This document shows positions 24,331 to 37,700 of a stretch of 64,000 bases of DNA, in pieces. Source of the DNA: Anthopleura xanthogrammica (lineage: Eukaryota; Cnidaria; Anthozoa; Actiniaria; Actiniidae); assembly GCA_964019055.1 (NCBI GenBank), contig OZ025215.1, forward strand, positions 6,551,770-6,615,769. The letters run 5' to 3'. Numbering within the stretch: the first letter of the stretch is position 1; every line of letters starts with the position of its first letter. The position numbers and the translations under genes are program-made. The notes beneath the pieces are model-generated. The model searched no databases. It had not been told where the DNA came from and saw only the letters and a list, made by a program, of their open reading frames with translations.

Positions 24331-25122
24331 CTACAAGTTTCGGCTTACCTAACCTCACAATTAGAGTTAAGCCCAGTTGTTTTTCAGACTTCTTATGATG
24401 ATGGAACTGCAGATGACAGATCAGTGGTTAACCACCAGCCAAAGACGAAAAACAATTTAGAAGCCCTAGTGCGAGCTAGAGGAGAAACCTTATACCTTCC
24501 AAATAGATAAAATGGAAGCTTGGCGTCTTATTTTATCCATTAGATCATGGCTTTTTGCCATTATTAGAATATATAAGTCATGAATGAACACTATAGAAAC
24601 GGTCAGTTGCATGTTACGTATGAATTATTTAGTGTGGTAATACAAGCTAATAAAATTGATATCGGTCATATTTTATTTGAAGCTCAGCATGAAATCAGAA
24701 TAGAAATATAAGTGAAAGAAAAAAAGGGATGGAAGGATTAAGAACAAGGCGAGGAAAAAGCATATCAGCTTGGGATTCTTGGAAACCAGCCTTAGAACGA
24801 AAAAAACCCGTAACTTTTGACAACAGTCTGGTGTTGTTTTAGGTAATTTACTGTTTTTAAGGGAGCTTTGTGTAAACATAGCATACAATAATGAATGCAT
24901 AATCAACCAAGGGACAACATGATTGGCTGGTTGAAGAGTTTTCGAGCAGGTTGTCCTTTTATTTATAAGTTTTATACATTTTTTTTTTGTGGCGGTTGAA
25001 CAAATTCAGCATATACGTAAGTATTGTCTAATTTGGCCCATTTCCACTGACCCACTAGTCTCAATCTCTCACACACACTATACCAAAATATTTGATATTC
25101 TATACATACCAATATTCTATTC

Positions 25123-25252
25123 TCGGTGTCGTATGTGAGTAGAGATGCTTGTTGGTTCTGCTCTGTGCTTCAAGGGGTTTTTCCGGGTTTTTCTCTGGGT
25201 TCTCCAGTTTTTTCTCCCTCCGCAAAAATCACCTTCTAAATTCCATTTTGGA
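25123..25252 (+). mobile_element. tRNA-derived SINE, 3' part only
   Basis: cggtgtcgtatgtgagtaga, gttggttctgctctgtgctt, ttctccctccgcaaaaatc: the body of the 5111/31100 SINE without the tRNA head. Confidence 0.7.
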
Positions 25253-25881
25253 ATGGATTGGAAGAGAGCCACTCCATCCTACTCTATCTGTGCACTTAGA
25301 AATCAATGTTAACTCTCATTTATTTTTTATTTTCGACCACGTCATTCCCTTGAGTATCATTTCTTTGTTTGGACGCAATTGAAACAAAGAATCTTGTTCT
25401 CAAAGAATTGACACGTGGTCTGAAATGTGCAAAAACAAACGCTCAAGCTAAAGAGGTCTATTACGAAATCAGGCTGATACGTTTTACTAAGAAAATCAAT
25501 TTATTCAAATAACATTTATTGATCGAGCTACAATTCAATGAATGTAGAGAGCGACCCCCTAATTATCATACATCTGTACATTCTACGTTTCTCTATCAGA
25601 GATGCGTGCACTTAACAACTACTTTAGTAGGCATGCATATAATTATATACCATTCTAATTCTAAGAAATTTATACTAAAATTATCTATTTATATTTTCAT
25701 AAACTTCTGGATCGAATTGGGGATCTAGGAAGTCTTTACTTTATGATTTATTTTTTTCCTTATCTGACACCAAATTCAAAAACTGTTGTCGGGTTTAAAA
25801 GGTTCAATCATACCGAGGAGTATGCTGGGTAGTTTGTATCCTCGGCATTTGAAGAGTAATTGGATACATGCTCGTGTCCGA

Positions 25882-26037
25882 TCCGTAGTTCCCCACAATC
25901 CCTTACGATTCTGAGCGTGAGGTCGAGGTTAGGGTAAAATTTGCACAAAAATGTTAAGAAATTCAACGTTATGCAAATTTTACCCTGACTTCGACCTCAA
26001 GCCCAGAATCGTGAGGGATTGTGGGAAACTACGGAAA
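25882..26037. mobile_element. Palindromic element H
   Basis: Arms ccgtagttccccacaatccc, ttacgattctgagcg and their mirror gggattgtgggaaactacgg pair. The centre is ttaggg/ccctga-like. Confidence 0.8.
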
Positions 26038-26734
26038 GGAGCATACACATACGAGAAGAGTGAAAAAAAGCTGAAAAACTTCAATGTCCATAATATTAGC
26101 CTCACTAACGGTTTACCCAGAACATCCTTCGGTCTTAGCTTCTGTGATTGAACCAGTTTTTGAGCCCGACAATAATTTTAGAATTTGATATATCTAAATT
26201 AATTGCCTAGAAGATGCACTTCAAATCGCAATTAATTATATATATATATCTAATTGCTGTGGATTATAAAAGTTGTGCAGAGGGTTAATATTAGTTGCAA
26301 AATTTTCGTTACTTCAAAATTTTAGTAAAGCATTTTTTTGTTACAAAAGTTTTGCAAAAAATGGTGGTTGATCTCTGTCTACGAATGTTTTGCAAAAGAT
26401 TATGAATTACTGTGAATAATGGTTAATTGATATCAATGTGGTGTACCTAGCAATGCGGTCAATTGTAAAATCTGCAAAAAATCTTTACATATTGGTACTA
26501 ATACTTCCTAAGATAATTGAATCTACCATGCAAAAGATAGCCTATAGGACATTAACAGTTTTTATGTTAAAAAGCAAAACTGTAATCTAGAAATGGGATA
26601 TCTTCATATAATAGAACATTCTAGAGATCTATTTCGTATAAAATTCAATAGCAATGATCACGTCATATTTTTTTCGAAATAATCATTTCCTACCTGATAG
26701 ACAGATAAGAGCAAATTTGCACACATAATTACCA

Positions 26735-26912
26735 CACCCATTTTTATACCGATTACGCGACCATCACAGCCCAAGACGTCTGGCTTTTTGGCTGCCGTCG
26801 ATCAAAAATTTACTAGCTCAGACCATTGAAAATTTAATTGACGGAAGCCAAAAATCCAGAATACTCAATTATAGCTAGTGTCTGGGTGGCGTTATTATGA
26901 AAATGGGTATAA
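26735..26912. mobile_element. Imperfect palindrome, ends tacccatttttata / tgaaaatgggtata
   Basis: The ends pair (acacccatttttatacc / atgaaaatgggtataaa), and internal ggcttttt / aagccaaaaatcc blocks pair imperfectly. An old MITE is likely. Confidence 0.6.
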
Positions 26913-27511
26913 ATGCATATATTTATGATTATTTTATGTTCAAAGAAGTATAATAAAAGCAAAACCGTTCTTGTCATTGTTACTTGGAGAATCTAAGGGA
27001 GCATTCACTAATTTGAAGTGGGGGAAGTCCAGAGGAATCTAGGGAGGCATCAACAAATTCTACACAGCTAAAAAGACTCATTGGTATTTTCATCTAACTC
27101 AAAGGTCTGTCACTGAAGATCCTCGCTGTACATTCCTCCAGCCTTCCCTCTTCTAAAAGACAAACGCTACCTAACATTGCTTTAAAGACAAGGCCTTCAT
27201 CCAGTTTTAGAAAAAAGACAGGTTGACTGAGGTCTAATCCTCACTCAAGGATAAATTGTAAGTAAATTTCGGTGATTGCATTTCTCAGTTATCTGGCCCA
27301 GCGCACATTTGTATTTTAGTGCCCGAAGGTGGATTCTATTGTGTTTGAAAAGCAGTGATCATTACCACCTTTTGCTTGCTCCACAAAAATATTAGTTTGC
27401 AATTATTTATGAAAATATAAGAAAAATTTCTGGAGTGAGTAAACGACTACCTTAGTCATCTTCAATGGGAATATCGTAACTGGCAGAATACATTCTAACA
27501 TTTGAAAGCTA

Positions 27512-27980
27512 GTAAGGGCCCGGACATGAATAAAATTTGCAAAGGCAACGACCTTGTGGTCATCCATGCTACTGCTTCGCCTAGCCAATGAAAGGCGACT
27601 TTTTGATGTACCGCTGACCAGTATAGAGGTTTTTGATGGGAAAAAAATTCTCGTCATACAAAAATATTGCATTGTTCCTGCCCTTACTGTGCGACGCGCC
27701 TGACCGTGGCCACCGATTTATACATTTTCACGCGAGGTCAAAATCATGTCAGCAAAGATTTTATTTATATTTGTGACAGAAAAGGACCAGAAGCATGCCA
27801 AGTTGAAATAATGGAGCGAGTTTAAAAATAATTTGGGTGTCCACGGTTAGTCGCGTCGCACAGTAAGCATAGCTGCCGTGAAAGACCTCTATACTTGATA
27901 GTCGATTTTGGTAGTTTAAAAAAAATTGCTGTTGTGTATCAGCAAATAGCAGCAAATTCTCCGCGTGCCCGGGCCCTGAC
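27512..27980. mobile_element. Large palindromic element with inner hairpin
   Basis: Outer arms gtaagggcccgg / ccgggccctgac, inner arms cttactgtgcgacgcg (27684) / cgcgtcgcacagtaag (27853). Noncoding. Arms about 200 bases, imperfect. Confidence 0.7.
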
Positions 27981-28429
27981 ACCGCTGTCACAACAGTAAA
28001 TTTGGAACAAGCTAATAACTATCGTGTATTTGTATAATATAAATTCATCATTAATAAGAAATTTCAATTGTAAGAACTAAGTATAAACACATCATCATAG
28101 ATTGTAGAAATTAGTTGTAATGGCCTCGTTTATCCCACCTGGATGCTATGGGGTGAATTTGTTTATTCTTTTTCAGTCTTTCCTGTGAAAATAAAAAAGT
28201 TTATTATTTGCTTTTGTTTAAATATTTTCCTTCACTTCTTTTTTTATTCAAAAAATAATTTGTTGGTCACTTTTTGCCTCACTGCTCTTTTTATTTTACA
28301 AAATTATCCTCTAGCATTTGGGGGTTAGATATAATAGTTTACGACTATCCATTTTATTAGTTTCCTCACTGGTTCCAGTTGGATCATATGTGAGTTACAT
28401 GTAAGTTTGTTTGATGTGTTGTTGTCTCC

Positions 28430-28490
28430 CTTGCCACGAGGGTTTTTCTCCGGGCTCTCCGGTTTTCCTCCCTCCGTAAAAATCAACATG
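28430..28490 (+). mobile_element. tRNA-derived SINE fragment
   Basis: ggtttttctccgggctctcc and ttttcctccctccgtaaaaat match the SINE body at 31195-31265. Confidence 0.7.
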
Positions 28491-28721
28491 TGAGTTGAGT
28501 GTTGTATGTTGTAAATATAGAATGTAGTGGTAGTGTGTGTGGAGCGAACCTCACGGAACAGCCCCATACAGGGAGTGATGCTTGTAAAAAATATGTTAAA
28601 TATGTTAAATATGTTTTAAACCCCTCGCTTTTTCCATAAATGTGCCAGCATCCAAAAAAAAAAAAACCGGCCTTGGTTAAAAAACAAACAAACTAAAATA
28701 AACATAAACACGACAACATAC

Positions 28722-31700
28722 TTTCTCCTCCTGCATAATTCGTTTTGCTTCCATATCTTCTTCCTTTTTCTGCAAAGCAATAGCACAAGCTTGTGTTTCA
28801 ACTCACTATTTATAAAGCCTACTTTACTATCCAATGGGCTTTTATCACAATAGGTTTTAAATCCGGCCCTTGGGTCCCCTTGCCCTTGCTTTGAGGCGTT
28901 TCACAACGTTCCAAACAAAGGTTTTTGTTCTTATTAAGTACAGTCTTTTTTATTTTAACTGGCGTGGTTGCTTACAGGCATTTGAGTAATCAGAAATCAG
29001 ATGTAGATGCTGACAATGTATAGACCCCTTGCACGTGACGTCAAAGCAGCTCAATTTGAAGGACAAAACAAAAGAATTTGAATCTCCTGAGACTGAATTG
29101 GAATCTGCATCCGACGTGATGCAAGGTGTCTATATGATATGAGGTGGATAATATTAAGTGATGATGTGCATGGTTGGTGGCAGTGAGGTATAGGTCATTA
29201 TAAGTGTAGTTAGAATTGAGTAATGAGAAATGCCGGGTAGTTAGGAATAAGTGTAGATAGAGTTGAGTAATGAAAAATGCCGGGTAGTCAGAAATGAGTG
29301 TACTTAGAAGTGAGTAATGAGAAATGCCGGGTAGTTAGGAATAAGTGTAGTTAGAATTGAGTAATGAGAAATGCCGGGTAGATTGGAATGAGTGCAGTTA
29401 GAATTGAGTAATGAGAAATGCCGGGTAGTCAGGAATAAGTGTAGTTAGAATTTAGTAATGAGAAATGCCGGGTAGTTAGGAATAAGTGTAGTTAGAATTG
29501 AGTAATGAGAAATGCCGGGTAGTCAGGAATAAGTGTAGTTAGAATTGAGTAATGAGAAATGCCGGGTAGTCAGGAATAAGTGTAGTTAGAATTGAGTAAT
29601 GAGAAATGCCGGGTAGTCAGGAATAAGTGTAGTTAGAATTGAGTAATGAGAAATGCCGGGAATGAGATAGGAATGAGTGTATGTAATATGAAACTATGCG
29701 TAGAATCGATGGTGTATATAATATGGGGTGGAGATGACTGAGGTGTGAGTACGTGGTGTATGCCTGGTGTACATACTTGTGTATGCGTTGAGATTATAAG
29801 GACTTTTAGAGGGGTATCGGATATCGTATTTAAGTCTAGCGGGATTGGGGGGGGGGGGGGGGGGGGGAGGGGGTGGTGATGGTTAAATTAGTTGTTAGTT
29901 ATTAGGACTAGGATTATTATGGTTTGGGAGTATGATGTTGTATTTTAGTATAGGCTTATGGAAAGAGTGGGTGGGGCTAAATTAGCTGTTAGTTATTATG
30001 ATAGGGAATTAGTAGTTGTTAGTTATAGTTAAGGGCTATTACAATTGAAAAGGGTTATAATATTATATTTGTGTTTAGGTTTATGGAAAGAGAGGCTAAA
30101 TTAGTAGCTAGTTATTAGGATTTCAGCATTAATTAAATTTAATGGGGTTATGATATTGTATATTTTAGTCTAGGTTTATGAAGGGTGATGATTATAATAG
30201 CTGTTAGTTATTAGGATTAGAGGTATTTAATGGGATCATGGTATTATATTCCTTAGTCTAGGTTTATGAAGGGTGAAGATTATATTAGTTGTTAGTTATT
30301 AGGATTAGAGGTATTTAATGAGATCATGGTATTATATTCCTTAGTCTAGGTTTATGAAAGGTGAAGCTTATATTAGTTGTTAGTTATTAGGATTAGAGGT
30401 ATTTAATGGGATCATGGTATTATATTTCTTAGTCTAGGTTTATGAAGGTTGAAGATTATATTAGCTGTTAGTTATTAGGATTAGGGGTAGTTTTTATTGT
30501 TTATTTTTATTACTTACACGACCATATCAGCTCTTCTGTTCATTTTACTATGTATAAATAAAGGTTATTATCATTATTTTTTTATTCTCAGTTATTATTG
30601 TTATTATTTCTATCAAATGAAATTTATATTCAAAATAACACAAGGAGAAGCAGCCATTGTGGGATACACAAAAGAAATATGTCTTACCTTTTTCTGGTCT
30701 TCAAATTCTCTCATAACTGCCTCACGTTCTCTTTGCAGTTCTTCCTCTCTTTCTCTTTCTTTCTCTTTCTCAAGCTATAAGAATGATAAGTAAATGTGTT
30801 GAATATAGGTGGTTTAAATAATGAACATAAACTAAAAAACACAAGAGATAAGAATTTATCGATCTGAATTAGGCAACAGCGAACCAATCACTGTAGCATA
30901 AGTTTCTTCAGTTTTTCCAATGTCCCGCAAATATAGGATAAAGTCGCTCTATGTAGAACCTCAGGGTTCGAAATTCCCACAAGATAATTGGCTAGATGCG
31001 AGTTGAAAATTACAAAATATCGAGTGAAAGAAATCGAACTCGCATTTCCTAGCTAGTTCTCTTTTAAAAAAATGATGATAATATGCAAAGAAAAATAAGC
31101 ACAGGTGGCGTTAGAGTGGTTAGAGTGCTTGCCTCTCACCAAGGCGACCCGAGTTCGAGTCCCGCCGGGCTCGGTGTTGTATGTGAGTAGAGTTTCTAGT
31201 TGGTTCTCTCCTGTGCTTCGAGGGTTTTTCTCCGGGTTCTCCGGTTTTCCTCCCTCCACAAAAATCAACTTCTAAAATTCTAATTCGATCATGGAACGAG
31301 GGCCACAGGTTTGTTAGCCACTGGCTATTTAGTGCTACCCTCGTAAAAACAAGGAGTGTTTTTTTTTTAAAGTCTTTCCATTTGCGTTCAATCTTGTAGG
31401 TGCTCAATGCACAAGATAATTCTAACCTTGAACCTAAAAGGATTTTCATTTGTATTTTTGTGACGACAGTAAAACCTTAAACAAAATTAGAGTTTTAAAG
31501 AGGCTAAACCCTTGAGCTTAAGTTGCTGTGCATTTAACATTCTTTTTTATTTATTTAACGGCTTAACACAGGCTGGGAACAGACTAGAAGTCCAAACAAG
31601 CTCAGCATGAGGCAAGATACAAATAGCACATTATAATTAAACTATAAATAAAGACAAATACTATAACTAGGGGCAAAGAAAAATTAAGAGCTAATACTAG

Positions 31701-34700
31701 TTGTAAATACATATGCCATAAATATAATATAAAAATGTAAATAATGTAAACACCGCATTTGGTCGATCGGCTGAGCTGAACACTAATATAGGCGCAGAGA
31801 AAAGTTAGCGGCAGCAGACAGCGGTTATAGCGGCAGATCGACATTTGGAACAGATAGTCTTATAGGTTCTGATGCGGTCAGGGTCAAAAGTAGAAAGCAA
31901 AATAGCATAATAATGAGATCGTGGCAACTGGAATGTTTTAAAAGACGAAACTGAAGTGCAAGACTTAATCTTTGGAGGCAGCGAGTTCCATATATAGAAT
32001 AACTGTACGATTAAAAAAAGAATATCTAAAAATAGATGTTTTGCATGAGTTGGTCCTAAAGTCTGCGCTACTAGTGCTTCTTGTAGATCTGGATGAGAGC
32101 GAGCATGGGGTTAGATAAGTATATAGGTCAATATTATTAAGCTTAAGGCGACACTTGAAGAAATAAACAAGGTCTAAATATTCAAGCCCATAGACCGAAT
32201 GCCAATATGGCCACCATTGACTTTTAGAAATAAACACCTAATCTTAAAAAATAAGCACCACCATCAGAAAGAGCAAACAGAAATATGTATTTTTGGAAAG
32301 TTTCATTGCTATAAATTGAATTCAAGTGAAGCTATTTGGAATCAAAATTACAGAGATTTGTATGTGTTCAGTAATCTGTTTCCTTGCTAGCCTTGTTGTG
32401 GTGTTTTTCACGTTTTTAAAATTAGCTAAGATTCTCATTACTTCTCAAGAATTTAATATTTTTGTCTCAAACTTTCTAACTTTGTTGATGTCATTCTAAT
32501 CAATAATTTTAATGTAGTGGTCAACTAAAATGTGAATTTAAAAAATTATGATAATGAAGAGGCGGCCATACTGGCATTCGGTCAATAAGATAGTGGAAGT
32601 AGATTTAGTTTATCAAGCCGGTGTTTGTAAGTTAAGTTAGCCTGGAAGAGAAATCAGCTTATTGATGAAGATATAACAACAAAAATGATAGCCAAGGGGC
32701 ATTGAAACTATGAATTAGATGACTTTCCACAAAAATGCGGTGTGGGTATTAGATCTTACAGGAGGTAACAGATAAAATGATAGGAAATCTGATAACTAAC
32801 CCCCAGTTTAATCGACAATAGAATTCTAAAAGGTAAGAGTAAAGTCGAATTGCCCTACTGATGGAAAAAAGTTGTAATTTTCTGAGTTGGCTGATTACCT
32901 CGATAAAGCTCTTTCTGTAGACTTTCTTGGGCGCCCTACAAGAGATGAAAAACGGGATCAAATCTTCCATGCACGCAAATAAACTCTTCATAAATATCTA
33001 ACTTCTACATGATGCCATTTGACTTACGTTTTTTGGTCCGACTCCCTTCTTCGAACCACCACATCAGAAGATGGCGGAGCCGGGTTTTTCTTTGTAACCG
33101 TTTCCTTATCAGAAGAAGGTGCCCTCACCATCGCCTGCCTTCTTACATGAATTTCTTGCTCCCTCTGTCTGAGTTCTTCCATTTCTTGTTGTATTCTATT
33201 ATTCGATATAGAGGGGAAGAAAGACTCAGTCATCGGTTGAGGACCAGCGTCTACTTGGTCCACGGGAGGAGGAGGTGACATAGAATCACTAGGTACAGGC
33301 TTTTCTTTGCTTGTAGTTTGGCGCCTTTCGACCGAAGTTTGTTGCCTCAGACCTTCAAACTGCTGTCGCTTTTCAGAAATGTTTCCTAAATTCAAACGAG
33401 TTGGGGCTGGCGGTTTTTCACCATCCTTTGCGATAACCCTCACTTCTTTATCTCTTTGCATTTGCGCTTGAAATTCCTGAGTCGATGTTGCATCGGAGTA
33501 AAAGGAAGCCCTGTCTTTTCTGCCTGGTTTTTGCTGGCCACCATTGTCTTCTAAGTTTAGAGATTGCCGTTTTTTGCGCATCACAACCTTTGTTTCTTCC
33601 TGGTTCGGAGCAGAATGTTCGAATAATGCCTTTGTGTCTCGAACACTCTTTCTTCTCTCGCGCTTTTCAGTGTCCTCAGATTCAGACGAGGGGACGTCTT
33701 TATCATCTTTTCTTTCGCCTGGAGTCTTTTTTCGAAGAACGACTTCTGACTGCACCTCCGTTTCTTTCATAGCAGTGATAACTCGCTCCTCGAGTCTTAT
33801 TTTTTGAGATTGGAAAGCAAAACGCCTTGAATCTGCAACTCTCTCTGCTTCAGCGGCTCTCTGCTGTTCTTCTAGTTTTCTCTTTTCGGCTTCCCTGAGC
33901 GCAATTTCCCTTTTCCTGCGCAGTTCTTCTTCACGTATTGCTTTTTGTCGCATAAGTTCCTCAGCTTCTCTCTTTCGGCTGTCTCGTTGGATTTGCTCAT
34001 TCTGTTTTAATCTTCTTCTTTCCTCTTCCTCCTGGATTTGTCTCTGAATTTTTTTATCCTCTGCCGTCATTTTCCCATCAACAATATCCAGGGGAATCTT
34101 GTCAGCACGAACATTTCCTTGAGCTCGTGTTCCAGCCATGTTTCTATCTGACACATTTGCAGGTCGCTGAGTATTTGTAACTGGCCTACTGAAATCCCTT
34201 TCGGGCGCGCCCCGTCTATCCACAGATGCTGAAGGAGGTAGGGACTCTACAGTTCTATGCGTGATAGTACTCTTAATAGAACTCTCCGTTACTTCAATTT
34301 CTTTCTCAATGGCGTGGAGTGGCTTTTGGTCTGTTGAGAGGCGATTAAGTTCAGAATTTCTTTGCTCGATCTCTCGACGCATGTCGTCATCTTTACGTTT
34401 TTGGTCCTCTATCTCCAACTCTACCCAACTTTTGCGGTTACTGTGGTGCCTGGACTCAGTTCTTGGTCGAACGACAACCGGGTGAGGTTTGTTGTTTGCG
34501 ACTTTACCTGTGTCGATGTAGACTTGTTTGGGTTGGGGTTTTTGATCCTTACCGGCCTTTGGAAGCATTACTTCATTCTTTCTTAATTCCTCTATCCTCT
34601 TTTGGGCTTCTTCTTCCCGAAGTCTTTGCTCTTCAAGTTCTCGTTCTATGAGGTAACCAGCATCATTCCGGTATTCATCCTTGTCAGATTGTGATATATG

Positions 34701-37700
34701 TTTTTCTAACTTCCCTCTTGCTTCTTGCATCGCACCTTTTCGTTCCATAAGCTCCCGAGCTCTCTCTTCTTCTAGTTTATTTAATTCATCTCTGGCTTGT
34801 CTTCTTTTCTCTTCTTCGATTTCCCTTTTCTTTCTTCTCTCTTCTTCTACAACCCTTTTCTCTTCAAGATAAATTGGCAAGAGTTCTTCTTGTGTTGGCT
34901 TCGTGCTTGAAGAAACTTGTTTCTCTGCTTTTTTTAACGACCCCGATTCAATTAACTCTTTTTCTTCTTCATGGGAAAGGACTCTTCCAACAGGAAGCTT
35001 GTAACCTGATTTCCCTGGACCACTGCCTCCGTGGTCGAGACCATTCACAGCACCGTTCTCCATTTCAGCTGACATTTGCTCAAAAACTTTATCGATATTC
35101 TGATCAGCAACAGATTCTGCCTTCTCAGCTGAGCTAACAGATACTTCTTCCTGGACAGGACTCTTGCCTTTGTAGGTATCCTTTTTTCGTTTGTATTCTT
35201 TATCTGAAAAGTCTTTGACCTCTTCTTTGACTCTTTTCGTAACTACTGGTCGTCTATCAATTCTTGCCCAAGAAAAGGACTCGTCTCTTTCCACCTTTTT
35301 TCTAGGTTTGGCCAAAAGCTCTTTCACCTCTTCTTCGACTACTTCCCTCTGTTTAGTGCCAGACACCAAGGAAAAAGAATCGTTGGTGTTGTTTTTCTTT
35401 TCATAGGCCTAAAAGAGAAAGGAAAAACAAATTAGAAAGTAATGATATACCGGAAGACCACAATGGAAAGTGCAATGCTAGATTTGTAAAATTTTAATAT
35501 TCGGTTCCGAGGTTAAGGTAACCAATGGTTACCACTAGTTTCGTAACAGCTTGGTTTTTTTCCATTGGAGAACTGATGAATATCAACATTCGAAAATATA
35601 GCCCAAAACAGACACGAAAGGTCAAAACACTAAGATTTCTTAAATATTTGAAATATGAAATATTGCTTATTCTTTTGATGTAGTTCAAATAAACATATCT
35701 ATCTGATAGTAAAGTTGGCTTTTACATTATATGGGATTGAATTCTGCCATTTTCGCATCCAAAATTAAAATCGAAAGGGAAAATACCGCTAATATCAAAC
35801 ACACTTACGATTAGTCAAATGGCAGCGATTATTTACAACAGACCCCAACAAGTATAAGGATGAACGTTTTAGTTTTTGTGAGCGAAGTAAAATTAATTTA
35901 GAAATAATTCATTTAGGCTATTTTAAAGAGATTTCGTGTTGTATATGAGAAGTAGAGAGCTCGATGTTCAAGGACGTGACAATTACGCACGGAAATGAAT
36001 ATTCAAGATTAACGACAAACCGTTAGAAAGGGTCAGTAAAGAGTTTCGTGTTCCATTCAAGTTAAACTCATTTGTCTTTTGAAATACATTATCTTCAAGT
36101 TAATAAAACTCAATATTTCTACAATAATTATCGACTCCGTTCCTCAAATTGAAAATCAATATAAATAGTTCAAAATTGTCGTGATCATGAATGCTAGAAA
36201 TTATAATATTGAAAATGGTTTTATTTGCTTGACTCTGAAGAGAATAACAAAACAGTTTACCTTTCCTGTACTTGCTGTTTCTTTGCCTTTTTCCGCTGAA
36301 CGCAATCGACTGCTATTCTGTTTGCTATCTTTACTTTGTCTGGAGCTCTCTGCTGATGATGGAGTCTCGCTATCTTTAGGATCAGCGACACCGTTCACCG
36401 CAATCTTTGGTAAGTTAGTTGACTTCTCTGTTCCAGTCGATCGCGTCACTTCAGTAAAAGTGATATCAGAGGGTTGTGTTTCAGTGTAATTGTTGTTGAG
36501 GCTGATTTGAGGTGCAGTTGGACCGTTTTTATTTTCTTTGCTCGGCACAGTGTTCTCTATGATAATAGAATCAAAAATATTTTTCTAATCAATATACCAC
36601 TTCCACCAAAAGAATTGCCGTCTTAATTGGAACAACCATACTACATAATTAAAACAAAAAATATATAAATATACGATATTTATAATTATGTACAGGTGGG
36701 AAAAAGAAATTATTCACGATTCACGATAAAAAAAATCAACCGAATATTAAAATTCCGTGTATTTTGCAGTTAAAATTGCTTATTTATTCCAATTTAGCGT
36801 TTTTTTCACGTACCAATGGGATCATAGCACTTGCCTAAATTGACAATTTATCATTATTTTCGTAAATTAATCATTTAAAATGACATTTTGGTTAACCTAT
36901 ACGGACACCTTGAAATAAAATTTAACACTACGATAATAAATGTTCTGAACAGCTATATACTAACGTAATCATGAAATACCGTTCGTTTGGATTTGGATTT
37001 TAAAAAAGGTTTTCTAAACACATATATATATTTGATGCTTTTCCTCAAAGTTGACAGCTGTCATCAGCATCCTGCTGTCATAAGAGGAAGCAATACCAAA
37101 ACTGACTGGGTCACTTTATATTTAATCAGATATCGTTTTGAGATGCCAGTGCGCATTCTGCTTCGATCATCGTGATCATAATTTGATGCATCGCACTTGT
37201 GATTTCGATACGATAGATAACGCTTTGACTCCAAGTAAGATAATTGATTGGTCGTGATACTAGAAGGATGCATGTCATGGTGGCAGAAGAGATGGCGCTT
37301 GAGTGATACTGTATGGAAGACAATAATGGCAAAGAGAAAGTTATGGTAAACGTGATCCAAAAATATATTTGTAGGGGGCTGAGCTACGGCTCCTTGCTCC
37401 TTGGTAAAAAAACTCACGAAGAGAAATTTTTTTGCTACATATTTACCAGTGCTACGAAGTCTAATTGACACAGTTTAAAAAGTCTTTTCTGGTAGCGTTT
37501 GATTATCTGGAGAAGGTCAAAATGCCAGCCTGTAAATTATACTTTGGAAAACAAAGTGCAACTAACGATTTATAATCGGAATAACCGGCCTAATATTGAA
37601 CATCACGACTGAAACGTATGCAAGATTGACTGACTTGTATATGTATCAAACACATTCGACCGTAATAATAGGCCACTCTTGTCACGCATATCCACTGGAC

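Noticed and set aside
27403..27672. 89-residue minus-strand frame
   Set aside because: It overlaps the arm of the large palindromic element at 27512-27980, so it is repeat DNA.
29180..29665. CRISPR-like array
   Set aside because: The 47-bp units are contiguous tandem repeats without distinct spacers, in an animal genome.
33009..35406. Plus-strand frames opposite the large EH-gene exon
   Set aside because: They are antisense shadows of the Glu/Lys-rich coiled-coil exon.
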